Origin: Rhizobacter sp. OV335
Lineage (GTDB): Bacteria; Pseudomonadota; Gammaproteobacteria; Burkholderiales; Burkholderiaceae_C
Direction of reading: 5' to 3'
Assembly: GCF_900142965.1 (NCBI RefSeq)
Contig: NZ_FRCQ01000026.1
Location: 1 to 64,000 of the forward strand
Length of the DNA: 64,000 nucleotides
Both the position numbers and the translations under genes were made by a program. The notes under the pieces were generated by a model that saw only the letters and a list, made by a program, of their open reading frames with translations, made no database searches and was not told the DNA's origin. This document shows positions 17,188 through 25,528 of this stretch, one piece after another. How positions within the stretch are numbered: the stretch's first letter is position 1; each line of letters opens with the position of its first letter.

Positions 17188-17664
17188 ATGCCCCAGCTGC
17201 GCACACTCGCCGCCCCTGAACCCGCAAACGTGCTGCCCCGCCCTCGCGGCATCCCGGCCGACCCCCAGAAGTTCGCGCTGACCGTGGGCCCGAGCGCCAT
17301 CGACGGCCAGGGCGTGTTCGCGGCCGAGGCCATCCCCGCGCGCCGCAAGATCGGCGAGCTGCGCGGCGAGCCGATCAGCGTGGCCGAGGCCCGTCGGCGC
17401 GCGCGTGGCGTGGCCCGCATCATGATTGTCGAGGTGTCCGAGCGGCGCGCGATCGATGCCTCGGCGTCGACCGACGCGCTGCGCTTCGCGAACCACTCCT
17501 GCCGGCCGAACATGGTGCTGAAGCTGCAACAGGGCCGGGTCGCGTTCCATGCCTTGCGCGACATCGACCCCGGCGAGGAACTGACCGTCGGCTACGGCCG
17601 CTCGCACCACCTGGGCCGGCTCGCGTGCCGCTGCGGCGCGCCGGGCTGTGCCGGAACCCTCTGA
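17188..17664 (+). CDS. SET-domain protein-lysine methyltransferase-like protein
   Basis: A 158-residue protein that is essentially a single SET domain. It shows the start GPSAIDGQGVFAAEAIP, the SAM-binding motif LRFANHSCRPN (residues about 95-105), the GEELTVGYG motif carrying the catalytic Tyr, and a post-SET Cys cluster CRCGAPGCAG at the C-terminus that can bind zinc with the motif cysteine. Small bacterial SET proteins of this kind are common in proteobacteria. Substrates are unknown. It precedes tag with an 18-base gap and may be co-transcribed. Confidence 0.85.
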   Translation: MPQLRTLAAPEPANVLPRPRGIPADPQKFALTVGPSAIDGQGVFAAEAIPARRKIGELRGEPISVAEARRRARGVARIMIVEVSERRAIDASASTDALRFANHSCRPNMVLKLQQGRVAFHALRDIDPGEELTVGYGRSHHLGRLACRCGAPGCAGTL

Positions 17665-17682
17665 CCCCCAGCCCCGATTCCC

Positions 17683-18345
17683 ATGACGACCCCAGCACAC
17701 CACCAGGCGGCCGAACGCCGCGGCCTGTTCATCGCCGATGACGGCGTGCCCCGCTGCCACTGGTGCCGCGCGACGCCCGGCTACCAGCACTACCACGACC
17801 ATGAATGGGGCTTCCCGGTCACCGACGATCGGCGACTGTTCGAGAAGATCTGCCTCGAGGGTTTCCAGGCCGGGCTGAGCTGGCTGACGATCCTGAACAA
17901 GCGCGAGTCTTTTCGCGCCGGTTTTGCGAACTTCGAGGCCGAGCAGGTGGCGCGTTTCACCGCGAAAGACGTCGAGCGGCTGCTGGGCGACGCCGGCATC
18001 GTGCGCCACCGCGGCAAGATCGAATCGACGATCAACAATGCGCAGCGGGTGCTGGAGATGCGCGCCGAGTTCGGCTCGCTTGCCGCGTATGCCTGGGGCC
18101 ACGAGCCGGCGGCGCACTCGCGGCCGAAGAAGCTGACGCACGAGGCACTGATCGCGATGACGACCTCGGCGGAGGCGATCGCGATGTCGAAGGATCTGAA
18201 GAAGCGCGGCTGGAGCTTCGTCGGGCCGACCACCGTCTATGCGTTCATGCAGGCGATGGGGCTGGTCAATGACCACCGCGAAGGCTGCGCGTCGCGCGAT
18301 GCGGCGTTGAAGGCGCGGGCAGAGATGACGCCGCCGGCGCGCTGA
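17683..18345 (+). CDS. tag: DNA-3-methyladenine glycosylase I
   Basis: A 220-residue Tag protein. It has CHWCRATPGYQHYHDHEWGFPV at the N-terminus, LEGFQAGLSWLTIL, and the C-terminal GWSFVGPTTVYAFMQAMGLVNDH with the HREGC motif. The N-terminal Cys and His with the C-terminal His and Cys form the family zinc site, and the catalytic Glu and aromatic pocket lie in the EGFQAGLSW stretch. It removes 3-methyladenine from alkylated DNA. The N-terminus is about 25 residues longer than in E. coli. Confidence 0.95.
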   Translation: MTTPAHHQAAERRGLFIADDGVPRCHWCRATPGYQHYHDHEWGFPVTDDRRLFEKICLEGFQAGLSWLTILNKRESFRAGFANFEAEQVARFTAKDVERLLGDAGIVRHRGKIESTINNAQRVLEMRAEFGSLAAYAWGHEPAAHSRPKKLTHEALIAMTTSAEAIAMSKDLKKRGWSFVGPTTVYAFMQAMGLVNDHREGCASRDAALKARAEMTPPAR

Positions 18346-18348
18346 GCA

Positions 18349-20172
18349 TCAGGCGGCGACGCTCCACAGCCAGGCCGCATCGCGCGCCGACAGCGTCAGG
18401 CGGATCGCACGGCCGTCGGACGTCCAGGTGTGGCCGCTCGGCGAGACCCAGCGGGCGATGTCGAACGGCAGCGCGTCGATCGGCACCAGCACCTCGGCCG
18501 CATCGCCACGATTCGCCACCAGCAGCGTGACGGCCGTGGCGTTGACCCGCGCGAACGCGATCCAGTCGTCGCCGTGCGCCAGCGTGATGCACGCGCCCTC
18601 GCGCAGCTCGGCACGATCGCGGCGCCACGCGGCGAACTGCTTCACCCGCTCGAGGATCCCGCCGCGCCAGCTTGCGCCGCTCCAGTCGACGCAGCGCCGG
18701 TTGTCCGGATCGTTGCCACCCTCCAGCCCGACCTCGTCGCCGTAGTAGATGCAGGGCACGCCGGGGTAGCCGAACTGCAGCGCGAGCGCGACGCCGTGCA
18801 CGGCCTCGTCGCTGCCGAGCACCGTGAACAGGCGCTGCGTGTCGTGGCTGTCGAGCGCGTTCCATTGCGCCAAGGCCACCTCGTGCGGCACGACCGCGCG
18901 CGACTCGCCGAGCCACGCCGCGAGGTCGGCCGTCGCGATCGGTGCCGCGCGCCCGCCGAAATCGACACCGGCCAGCCACTGCCACAGCGGCAGCGTGAAG
19001 CCCCAGTAGTTCATCGCGGCATCTTCCTGGTCGCCCTGCAGCCAGCTGCTCGCCTCGCTGAAGTGCTCGCCGACCAGGATGGCCTCGGGGTTCTCGTCGC
19101 GCACTGCCTCGCGCATCGCGCGCAGCATCGCGGCGTTGTTGCCGGCGCCGGGACCCTCGCCCAGCATGTGCACCGCGTCGAGCCGCCAGCCGTCGGCCGA
19201 CACCGGCGGCTGCAACCAGCGGCGCAGCACCGAGTGCCGGCCGCGGATGAAGGCATCCAGCACCTCGGGGTGCGCATAGTCGAGCACCGGCAGCGATTGA
19301 TGGCCCTTCCAGTAGACCGGGTGGCCGTGCGCGTCGCGGGCGTACCAGCCATGCCAGCGCGAATCGGGTGATTGCCACGCGCCGGGTTGCTCGTGCTGCG
19401 CGAAGCGGTTGAACCACGGATGGTTCGCGCCGGTGTGGTTCAGCACCGCATCGAGCACCAGGCGCATGCCGCTCGCGTGCAACTGCTGCGACAACGCGAC
19501 CAGCGCCGCGTCGCCGCCCAGGCCCGCGTCGACATGGTCGTAGTCCTCGGTGTCGTAGCGGTGGTTGCTGCCGGAGCTGAACACCGGCGTCAGGTAGACG
19601 GTGGTGACGCCGAGCGCCTGCAGGTGGCCGAGGCGCTCGCCGATGCCGGCCAGGTCGCCGCCGTAGAACGCGCTCCAGGCCGGCTTCACGTCGAGCGGCG
19701 CGCCCCACTCGAGCGCATGCACCGGCGCCTTGTCGTAGCCGAAGGCATGCGGCGGGCGCTCGCGCGGCGCGTCGGGGCCGCGCGCGAAGCGGTCGGGGAA
19801 GATCTGGTAGATCAGCTGCTGCTGGGCCCAGGCCGGCACCAGCGGCTCGCGGGCGATGCGGAAGTGATGGGCCTCGTTCGGCACGCGCCGCTGCATGCCG
19901 GTGGCCGCAAGCCAGTGCGGCGCACCGCCACGCAACACGCGAAAGCAGTAGCGCGTCGTCGGCCCGGTCGGGCACCACGGGATCGTCGCCTCGAAGCAAG
20001 CGAAGCGGCCCATGTCGGCCGTGCGCGCCAGCGGCAGCCAAGTCTCTTCGTTGTCGAGCAGGAAGCGCGCATGGACCTCGTCGAGGTCCGGCGTGTCGCT
20101 GAGCAGCGTGAGCCGCAGGCCGGCGCCGGTGCGCTCGGCCCACGGGGCGAGGGGCAGGTGTTGAAGGAACAT
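18349..20172 (-). CDS. malZ: Alpha-glucosidase / maltodextrin glucosidase, MalZ-like (GH13)
   Basis: A 607-residue glycoside hydrolase family 13 enzyme. An N-terminal Ig-like domain (about 1-120) is followed by IYQIFPDRFARG, then YGGDLAGIGERLGHLQALGVTTVYLTPVF. The catalytic set is present: nucleophile Asp in GWRLDAVHM, acid/base Glu in ILVGEHFSEA and transition-state Asp in LDSHDTQRL. No signal peptide is seen, so it is cytoplasmic and would trim maltodextrins. ATG 20172 is preferred; TTG 20190 is an alternative. It is convergent with tag (three bases apart). MalZ versus neopullulanase activity cannot be settled from sequence. Confidence 0.85.
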   Translation of the reverse strand: MFLQHLPLAPWAERTGAGLRLTLLSDTPDLDEVHARFLLDNEETWLPLARTADMGRFACFEATIPWCPTGPTTRYCFRVLRGGAPHWLAATGMQRRVPNEAHHFRIAREPLVPAWAQQQLIYQIFPDRFARGPDAPRERPPHAFGYDKAPVHALEWGAPLDVKPAWSAFYGGDLAGIGERLGHLQALGVTTVYLTPVFSSGSNHRYDTEDYDHVDAGLGGDAALVALSQQLHASGMRLVLDAVLNHTGANHPWFNRFAQHEQPGAWQSPDSRWHGWYARDAHGHPVYWKGHQSLPVLDYAHPEVLDAFIRGRHSVLRRWLQPPVSADGWRLDAVHMLGEGPGAGNNAAMLRAMREAVRDENPEAILVGEHFSEASSWLQGDQEDAAMNYWGFTLPLWQWLAGVDFGGRAAPIATADLAAWLGESRAVVPHEVALAQWNALDSHDTQRLFTVLGSDEAVHGVALALQFGYPGVPCIYYGDEVGLEGGNDPDNRRCVDWSGASWRGGILERVKQFAAWRRDRAELREGACITLAHGDDWIAFARVNATAVTLLVANRGDAAEVLVPIDALPFDIARWVSPSGHTWTSDGRAIRLTLSARDAAWLWSVAA

Positions 20173-20216
20173 CGGGCAATGCTCATGCAAGAACGACGCA
20201 CGAGCGTATCAAGCCC

Positions 20217-20258
20217 AGCGGCCCCCTTGAGGGGGAGGCGCGCAGCGCCTCGGGGGTG
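20217..20258. repeat. Intergenic hairpin repeat (CCCCCTTGAGGGGG type)
   Basis: CCCCCTTGAGGGGG followed by GGCGCGCAGCGCC and CTCGGGGGTGGG, giving two nested GC-rich hairpins. The same arrangement is a frequent intergenic repeat in Burkholderiales. It lies between the pirin stop and the malZ start, on the path of minus-strand transcription, and may act as a terminator-like structure, but no T-run follows. Confidence 0.6.
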
Positions 20259-20260
20259 GG

Positions 20261-21151
20261 TCATCCGCCGAACTTGCCAGAACGGTAGTCTTCGACGGCC
20301 TGGAAGATCTGCTCGTGCGTGTTCATCACGAACGGACCGTACTGCGCGATCGGCTCGTTCAGCGGCCGGCCGGCGATGATCAGCACCTTCGCGGGCGCAT
20401 CACCCGCCTGCAGCACGATGCCATCACGCTCGGCACCGTTCTTCAGGATCGCCATGCGCTGCGAGCCCACCGTCGCGCCGCCCACCTCGACCTCGCCGCG
20501 GTACACGTAGACGAACGCGTTGTGCGTCGCCGGCAGCACCTGGTCGAAGCGCGCGCCGGGCGCCAGGTGCACGTCCAGGTACAGCGGCTGCGTCACCTCG
20601 CGCTGCATCGCGCCGGCCACGCCGTGCGACTCGCCCGCGATCACGCGCACCGTGCTGCCGTCGTCGGTCGTGAACTCGGGGATCTCGTCCGACTGGATGT
20701 CGCGGTACCACGGGTCGGCCAGCTTGCGCTCGGCCGGCAGGTTCAGCCACAGCTGGAAGCCTTCCATGCGCCCTGCCTGCTGCTCGGGCAGCTCCGAATG
20801 CACGATGCCGCGCCCGGCCGTCATCCATTGCACGCCGCCGTTCTGCAGCAGGCCCTCGTGGCCGGCATTGTCGCGGTGGCGCATGCGGCCGGCGATCATG
20901 TAGGTGACGGTCTCGAAGCCGCGGTGCGGGTGGTCCGGGAAGCCGCCGACGTAGTCATCGGCGTTGTCGGTGCCGAAGGCATCGAGCATCAGGAACGGAT
21001 CCAGCCGGCGCTGCAGCGGCTGCGTCAGCACCCGCGTCAGCTTGACGCCGGCCCCGTCCGATGTGGCCTGGCCCGTCACCAGGCGCTCCAGCTCGCGCGG
21101 GCGCGTGACAGCCTCGGTCACGGGGTGGAAGACGGTGGTGGCGGAAGACAT
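20261..21151 (-). CDS. Pirin-family cupin protein
   Basis: A 296-residue pirin. The metal-binding motif is GGFPDHPHRGFETVTYMIAG, followed by the second cupin strand with NGGVQWMTAGRGIVHSE. Some bacterial pirins are quercetin 2,3-dioxygenases; others are redox sensors. ATG 21151 (MSSATTVFHP) is used, with AAGGAG just upstream; the longer frame upstream is not supported. It lies 52 bases downstream of azoR on the same strand, so both probably answer to the same LysR regulator in quinone or flavonoid stress. Confidence 0.9.
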   Translation of the reverse strand: MSSATTVFHPVTEAVTRPRELERLVTGQATSDGAGVKLTRVLTQPLQRRLDPFLMLDAFGTDNADDYVGGFPDHPHRGFETVTYMIAGRMRHRDNAGHEGLLQNGGVQWMTAGRGIVHSELPEQQAGRMEGFQLWLNLPAERKLADPWYRDIQSDEIPEFTTDDGSTVRVIAGESHGVAGAMQREVTQPLYLDVHLAPGARFDQVLPATHNAFVYVYRGEVEVGGATVGSQRMAILKNGAERDGIVLQAGDAPAKVLIIAGRPLNEPIAQYGPFVMNTHEQIFQAVEDYRSGKFGG

Positions 21152-21203
21152 GTCGAACTCCTTGGTGGATGGTGGAAGGAACAGAAAGAGAACTCGGAAC
21201 GGA

Positions 21204-21806
21204 TCAGGCGTGCACGGCTTCGTCGATCTGCGCACGGGCGAAGGCCAGGCCCTTCTCGGCCGCGTCCGGGCCCATGTTCAGGCCTTCGGCGTAGAAGAAC
21301 TCGACGTCGGTCATGCCCAGGAAGCCCAGCACGGTCTTCAGGTACGGCACCTGCGTGTCGGCCGGCGTGTTGCGGTACTGGCCGCCGCGGGTCAGCGCGA
21401 CGTAGACCTTCTTGCCGGTCAGCAGGCCTTGCGGGCCCTTGTCGGTGTACGCGAAGGTCACCTTCACCTTCGCGATCGCGTCGATCCAGTTCTTCAGCTG
21501 CGCCGGCACGCCGAAGTTGTACATCGGCACGCCCAGCACGACGGCATCGGCGGCCTGGATCTCGGCGATCAGCGCGTCGTCCAGCGCGGCGCGCTCGGCT
21601 TGTGCCGGCGTGCGGGCGTCGGCCGGCGTGAACAGCGCGTGCAGCGCAGCCTCGTCGAGCACCGGCTGCGGCGTGACGGCCAGGTCGCGCAGCGTCACGC
21701 TGGCGCCGGGGTTCACGGCCAGCAGGCGCGCGGTCAGTTCGTTGGCCAGCACGGTCGATTGCGAACCCTGGGTGCGGGCGCTGGAGTTGATCTGGAGGAT
21801 GTTCAT
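21204..21806 (-). CDS. azoR: FMN-dependent NADH-azoreductase / quinone reductase
   Basis: A 200-residue flavodoxin-fold AzoR. It shows [18 protein letters not shown] (FMN phosphate loop), [22 protein letters not shown] and VALTRGGQY. It reduces quinones and azo compounds with NADH in the cytoplasm. The length equals that of E. coli AzoR. A GGAG ribosome site precedes the ATG. It is divergent from a LysR regulator with an inverted repeat near that gene's start. Confidence 0.95.
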   Translation of the reverse strand: MNILQINSSARTQGSQSTVLANELTARLLAVNPGASVTLRDLAVTPQPVLDEAALHALFTPADARTPAQAERAALDDALIAEIQAADAVVLGVPMYNFGVPAQLKNWIDAIAKVKVTFAYTDKGPQGLLTGKKVYVALTRGGQYRNTPADTQVPYLKTVLGFLGMTDVEFFYAEGLNMGPDAAEKGLAFARAQIDEAVHA

Positions 21807-21906
21807 GGTGGGCTCCGAAAGCGGTTGAATCTCAGTGGGGGAAGCGATGGATGAACTCTAGGCGTCCCACAATCCAACCGGAAGCCATCGGATTGGGTAA
21901 CATTGT

Positions 21907-21926
21907 TCCACTGATGAGACAGTGGA
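21907..21926. promoter_or_regulatory. Inverted repeat next to the lysR start, azoR promoter region
   Basis: TCCACTG-N6-CAGTGGA, a perfect 7-bp inverted repeat just before the LysR start codon. A further pair CAATCC-N14-GGATTG lies at 21870-21895 in the same gap. Both are candidates for autoregulation and azoR control; the assignment is inferred. Confidence 0.4.
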
Positions 21927-21933
21927 GCCCCCG

Positions 21934-22899
21934 ATGAGCCTCGAAGCCAATGACCTGATGCTGTTCGCCCGTGTCGCCGAGGAAGGCAGTTTCAGCCGCG
22001 CGGCCGAGCGCACCGGGCTGCCGAAATCGACCGTGTCGCGGCGGGTGGCCGCGCTGGAGGCGCAGCTCGGCGAGCGGCTGCTGCTGCGCACGACGCGCAA
22101 GCTGACCGTCACCGATTTCGGCCACAGCGTGCTGGAGCATGCGAACCAGGTGCTGGCCGAGGTGGAGGCGACCGCGTCGCTGGCCCAGCACCGGCAGGTG
22201 GAGCCGAGTGGGCGGCTGCGCATCTCGATGCCGGCGGATTTCGCGAACATCGTGCTCGGCGACCTGATGACCGAGTTCCTGACCCGCTACCCGGCGATCT
22301 CGCTGGAGCTCGACCTGTCGCCGCGCCGCGTCGACCTGATCGGCGAGAACTTCGACCTGGCGATCCGCATGGGCGACCTGCCCGACGATGCGAGCCTGGC
22401 GGCACGACGGATCGCGGTGTTCCAGGTCGGGCTGTACGCGTCGCCTGCCTACTTGGCACGGCGCGGCGAGCCGAGCGAGCCCGAGGCGCTGATGGAGCAC
22501 GACGCGCTGCACCTTCTGACGCGCAGCGGCGAGCCGGCGCTGTGGACGCTGCAGCGCGGCGCCGCGCAATGGCAGGGCACGCCGCCCGCCCGCGCGACCG
22601 CGAACTCACCCGAGATGCTGATCCGCATGGCGCGCGCCGGCGCCGGCGTGACGGTGGTATCGAGCCACTTCGCGATACCGTACGTGCGCAGCGGCGAGTT
22701 GGTGCCGGTGCTGCCGGAGTGGTCGCTGCCCGACGTGACCGCCTGGGCGGTGTTCCCCGGCCGGCGGCTGATGCCGGCGCGCACGCGGGTGCTGCTGGAC
22801 GCGATGGCGCACACCTTCTCCGGCCCGGAATGCCGACGCGCGGACGACGAGGTGCGGCAGGAGGTGGCGCGCGGCCGGCGGGCGGCGACCGCCGCCTGA
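21934..22899 (+). CDS. LysR-family regulator (probable azoR/pirin regulator)
   Basis: A 321-residue LysR protein. The DNA-binding helix-turn-helix reads GSFSRAAERTGLPKSTVSRRVAALE (about residues 17-41), and the effector domain starts near residue 90 with GRLRISMPADFANIVLGDLM. This subgroup (AaeR/DsdC-like short LysR, often beside quinone or azo reductases) usually controls the divergent gene, here azoR. ATG 21934 has GGAG eight bases upstream and is preferred to GTG 21922. Confidence 0.88.
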   Translation: MSLEANDLMLFARVAEEGSFSRAAERTGLPKSTVSRRVAALEAQLGERLLLRTTRKLTVTDFGHSVLEHANQVLAEVEATASLAQHRQVEPSGRLRISMPADFANIVLGDLMTEFLTRYPAISLELDLSPRRVDLIGENFDLAIRMGDLPDDASLAARRIAVFQVGLYASPAYLARRGEPSEPEALMEHDALHLLTRSGEPALWTLQRGAAQWQGTPPARATANSPEMLIRMARAGAGVTVVSSHFAIPYVRSGELVPVLPEWSLPDVTAWAVFPGRRLMPARTRVLLDAMAHTFSGPECRRADDEVRQEVARGRRAATAA

Positions 22900-23020
22900 G
22901 CCGGGCGCGACCCAACGGACGCGCGCTGGTCCGAGCGAGGCTCGCGCGCTTGTCCTACACCTCGCAGGGCCCCCGCGGTCATACGCTCGCAGCCTGATCG
23001 TTCACTTCGAGGAGACCGCC

Positions 23021-23539
23021 ATGGTCCGCGTGCTCGTGCTGTTTGTGGCCCTGCTGGTGATGGCCGTCTTCACGCTGCTGAACTGGCCGGCCTTCGTCGC
23101 GCCGACGCCGCTGTCGCTCGGCTTCACGACCGTGCAGGCGCCGTTGCCGATGCTGCTGCTCGGCGCCTTCGTCTTCATCAGCGTGTGGTTCGTCGTGTGG
23201 GCGCTGCAGCTGCAGGGCAAGGCGATGCTGGAAGCGCGCCGGTTGTCGAAGGACCTGCAGGCGCAGCGCGAGCTGGCCGACAAGGCGGAGGCGTCGCGCT
23301 TCACCGAGCTGCAGACGTTCCTGGCCACGGAGCTGGCGCGGATCAATCAATCCGGGCTGGATGCGCGAGCGGCGGTGAACGCGCGCTTCGACCAGCTGCG
23401 GCGCGAGCAGCAGGTGGCGCTGGAGGAAGCGACGAACGGGATCTCGGCGCACCTCGGAGAGCTGGAGGATCGGCTGGAGCGCTCGCACGGGCTGGCGGCC
23501 GAGATCGACCGGCCGCCCGTGCGCGAACACCTGCGCTGA
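23021..23539 (+). CDS. LapA-like inner-membrane protein with cytoplasmic coiled coil
   Basis: A 172-residue protein. Two hydrophobic segments (about residues 3-25 and 42-64) are followed by a charged, heptad-rich helix (about 70-160, many Glu, Arg and Gln). This is the layout of LapA/YciS-type proteins, which are small two-span membrane proteins with a cytoplasmic coiled coil. A strong GAGGAGA ribosome site precedes the ATG. It is convergent with the Bax-inhibitor gene. The function is not known; YciS/LapA in E. coli works with LapB in lipopolysaccharide control, but no lapB is adjacent here. Confidence 0.65.
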   Translation: MVRVLVLFVALLVMAVFTLLNWPAFVAPTPLSLGFTTVQAPLPMLLLGAFVFISVWFVVWALQLQGKAMLEARRLSKDLQAQRELADKAEASRFTELQTFLATELARINQSGLDARAAVNARFDQLRREQQVALEEATNGISAHLGELEDRLERSHGLAAEIDRPPVREHLR

Positions 23540-23555
23540 CGTCTGCCTGGACGAC

Positions 23556-24257
23556 TTACTCGTCCCGGCTGCCGCCGAAGATCCCCAGCAGCGCGAGCAG
23601 CGACTGGAACACGTTGTAGACGCTCAGGTAGACGCCCAGCGTCGCGGTGATGTAGTTGGTCTCATGCCCGTCCTGCACGCGCTTCAGGTCATACAGGATG
23701 AAGGCCGAGAAGATGCCGATCGCCAGCACCGACAGCGTGATCATCAGCGCGCTCGACTGGATGAAGAAGTTCGCGATGCCAGCCACCAGCAGCAGGATCG
23801 CGCCGATGAACAGGAACTTGCCCATCGACGACAGGTCGCGCTTGATCACCGACGACAGCGTCGCCATGCCGAGGAAGACCACCCCGGTGCCGGCGAAGGC
23901 CGTCATGATCAGGCTCGCGCCGTTCGACAGGCCGAGCACCGCGCCGACCAGGCGCGACAGCATCAGCCCCATGAAGAACGTGAACGCCAGCAGCACCGGC
24001 ACGCCGGCCGCCGAGTTCTTGGTCTTCTCGATCGCGAACATCAGGCCGAACGAGCCGACCAGGAAGACCACCAGGCCGACGCCCGGCGACATCGCGCGCA
24101 CGAGGCCGGTCGACACGCCGATCCAGGCGCCGAGCACCGTCGGCACCATCGACAGCGCGAGCAGCCAGTAGGTGTTGCGCAGCACCTTGTTGCGCTGTTC
24201 GACCGAGGTGGACTCACCGGCGTAGCCGGTGGACGAAACTTGAGACAGCGGATTCAT
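23556..24257 (-). CDS. Bax inhibitor-1 / YccA family membrane protein
   Basis: A 233-residue protein with seven predicted membrane helices. The cytoplasmic N-terminus (MNPLSQVSSTGYAGESTSVEQRNKVLRNTYWLLA) and C-terminal NVFQSLLALLGIFGG are typical of the YccA/YbhL/TMBIM family, including the FILYDLKRVQDG motif with the conserved Asp thought to sense pH in calcium-leak channels. YccA in E. coli modulates FtsH. ATG 24257 is used; the frame upstream is the end of the TerC region. TerC lies 11 bases upstream. Confidence 0.9.
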   Translation of the reverse strand: MNPLSQVSSTGYAGESTSVEQRNKVLRNTYWLLALSMVPTVLGAWIGVSTGLVRAMSPGVGLVVFLVGSFGLMFAIEKTKNSAAGVPVLLAFTFFMGLMLSRLVGAVLGLSNGASLIMTAFAGTGVVFLGMATLSSVIKRDLSSMGKFLFIGAILLLVAGIANFFIQSSALMITLSVLAIGIFSAFILYDLKRVQDGHETNYITATLGVYLSVYNVFQSLLALLGIFGGSRDE

Positions 24258-24268
24258 GACGGATTCCT

Positions 24269-25030
24269 TCAGTTCGAAGTTGCAGGAGTGTTCGCGCGGC
24301 GCTTGGCGCGCGCGCGGATGTTGAGCACCTCGACCGCGAGCGAGAACGCCATCGCGGCATAGATGTAGCCCTTGGGCACGTGCGCGTCGAAGGCCTCGGC
24401 CGTCAGCGCCATGCCGACCATCACGAGGAAGGACAGCGCCAGCACCTTGACCGACGGATGCCGGTCGACGAAGTCGCCGATCGGCTTGGCCGCCACCAGC
24501 ATCACGCCGACCGAGGCCACCACCGCCGCGACCATCACGCCGATCCGGTCGACCATGCCGACCGCGGTGATCACCGAGTCGAGCGAGAACACGATGTCGA
24601 TCACCGCGATCTGGCCGATCACGCCCCAGAACATCCGCTGGCCGGCCGCCTTCAGCGCAGCCTCGTCGGTGACCGGCGCCGGGCCGTGCTGCTCGCGCGC
24701 CTCGACCTCGACGAAGATCTCGTGCGAGGCCTTCCACAGCAGGAACAGCCCGCCGAACAGCAGCACCAGGTCGCGCCCGCTGATGCCCTGGCCGAGCACC
24801 GTGAACAGGTCGGCGGTCAGGCCCATCACCCAGCTCAGCGAGAACAGCAGCAAGAGCCGCGAGACCATCGCGAAGCCGAGGCCGAGGCGCCGCGCCTTGT
24901 CGCGCAGCTCCGCCGGCAGCCGCCCGACGAGGATGGAGATGAAGATGATGTTGTCGACGCCGAGGACGATTTCCAGGGCGGTGAGCATCGCGAAGGCGAT
25001 CCAGAGGTTGGGGTCGAGGAGGGATTCCAT
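24269..25030 (-). CDS. TerC-family integral membrane protein
   Basis: A 253-residue TerC/Alx-family protein with seven hydrophobic helices. The acidic motifs in the membrane are EIVLGVDNIIFISIL (near residue 20) and IVFSLDSVITAVGM (near 145), the conserved metal-coordinating aspartates of the family. Members export manganese or protect metalated exoenzymes. ATG 25030 (MESLLDPNLW) fits the family start. No Mn riboswitch could be recognised in the 122 bases upstream. It is likely co-transcribed with the Bax-inhibitor gene. Confidence 0.9.
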   Translation of the reverse strand: MESLLDPNLWIAFAMLTALEIVLGVDNIIFISILVGRLPAELRDKARRLGLGFAMVSRLLLLFSLSWVMGLTADLFTVLGQGISGRDLVLLFGGLFLLWKASHEIFVEVEAREQHGPAPVTDEAALKAAGQRMFWGVIGQIAVIDIVFSLDSVITAVGMVDRIGVMVAAVVASVGVMLVAAKPIGDFVDRHPSVKVLALSFLVMVGMALTAEAFDAHVPKGYIYAAMAFSLAVEVLNIRARAKRRANTPATSN

Positions 25031-25152
25031 GGCGTGGCAGTGGTGGTCCGTGGGGCCGCCAGGATGGCATGGCCGCGGGCGCACGGGGACGAAACAGGGA
25101 CGAGCGGAGGTCTGACGGAAACGCCGGCCGCGGACGCACCGCGGCGGGGTTC

Positions 25153-25482
25153 TCAGGCGAGCAGCGCGGCGGCCTTCGGCGGGCGCCGCAGGCCGTCCAG
25201 CCAGGGCGCCGGGCGAGCGGCGTCGGTGGCGAGGGGCGGACGGGCCAGCGAGAAGCCGGGGTCCGGCACCGGCAGTGCGCCGGTCAGCAGGTCCTGCACG
25301 TCGGCGACGGTTTCGCCGGCCGACTGGATGCGGTCGTCGACGTCGCGCTCCTGGGCGCTGCCGTCGTCGACGATGGCCACCACGGCCTGCACCGACGGCA
25401 TCTCGCTCGCCTGAGGACGGGCCATCAGGCCGGCTGCCAGCAGGAAGAGCGTGAGGACGAGGACGAGACCGCGGTACACCAT
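25153..25482 (-). CDS. Small secreted hypothetical protein
   Basis: A 109-residue protein. A hydrophobic N-terminus (MVYRGLVLVLTLFLLAAG) looks like a signal peptide or anchor and is followed by an acidic middle and a Pro/Ala-rich tail. It begins 46 bases after the RND permease stop on the same strand and could be the last gene of the efflux operon. I do not recognise the family, and the tail composition resembles a non-coding frame, so it is only moderately supported. Confidence 0.45.
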   Translation of the reverse strand: MVYRGLVLVLTLFLLAAGLMARPQASEMPSVQAVVAIVDDGSAQERDVDDRIQSAGETVADVQDLLTGALPVPDPGFSLARPPLATDAARPAPWLDGLRRPPKAAALLA

Positions 25483-25528
25483 AGCGGCCGCAGTGTACCG
25501 GGCCGGCATGTCGTGCCGGCCCGAGGGG

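Noticed and set aside
20191-20260. The CCCCCTTGAGGGGG repeat as a rho-independent terminator
   Set aside because: The hairpins are strong but no U-tract follows on either strand, and the sequence is a known type of dispersed repeat.
25031-25152. A manganese riboswitch (yybP-ykoY type) before terC
   Set aside because: No recognisable conserved loops or paired stems of that class were found in the 122-base gap.
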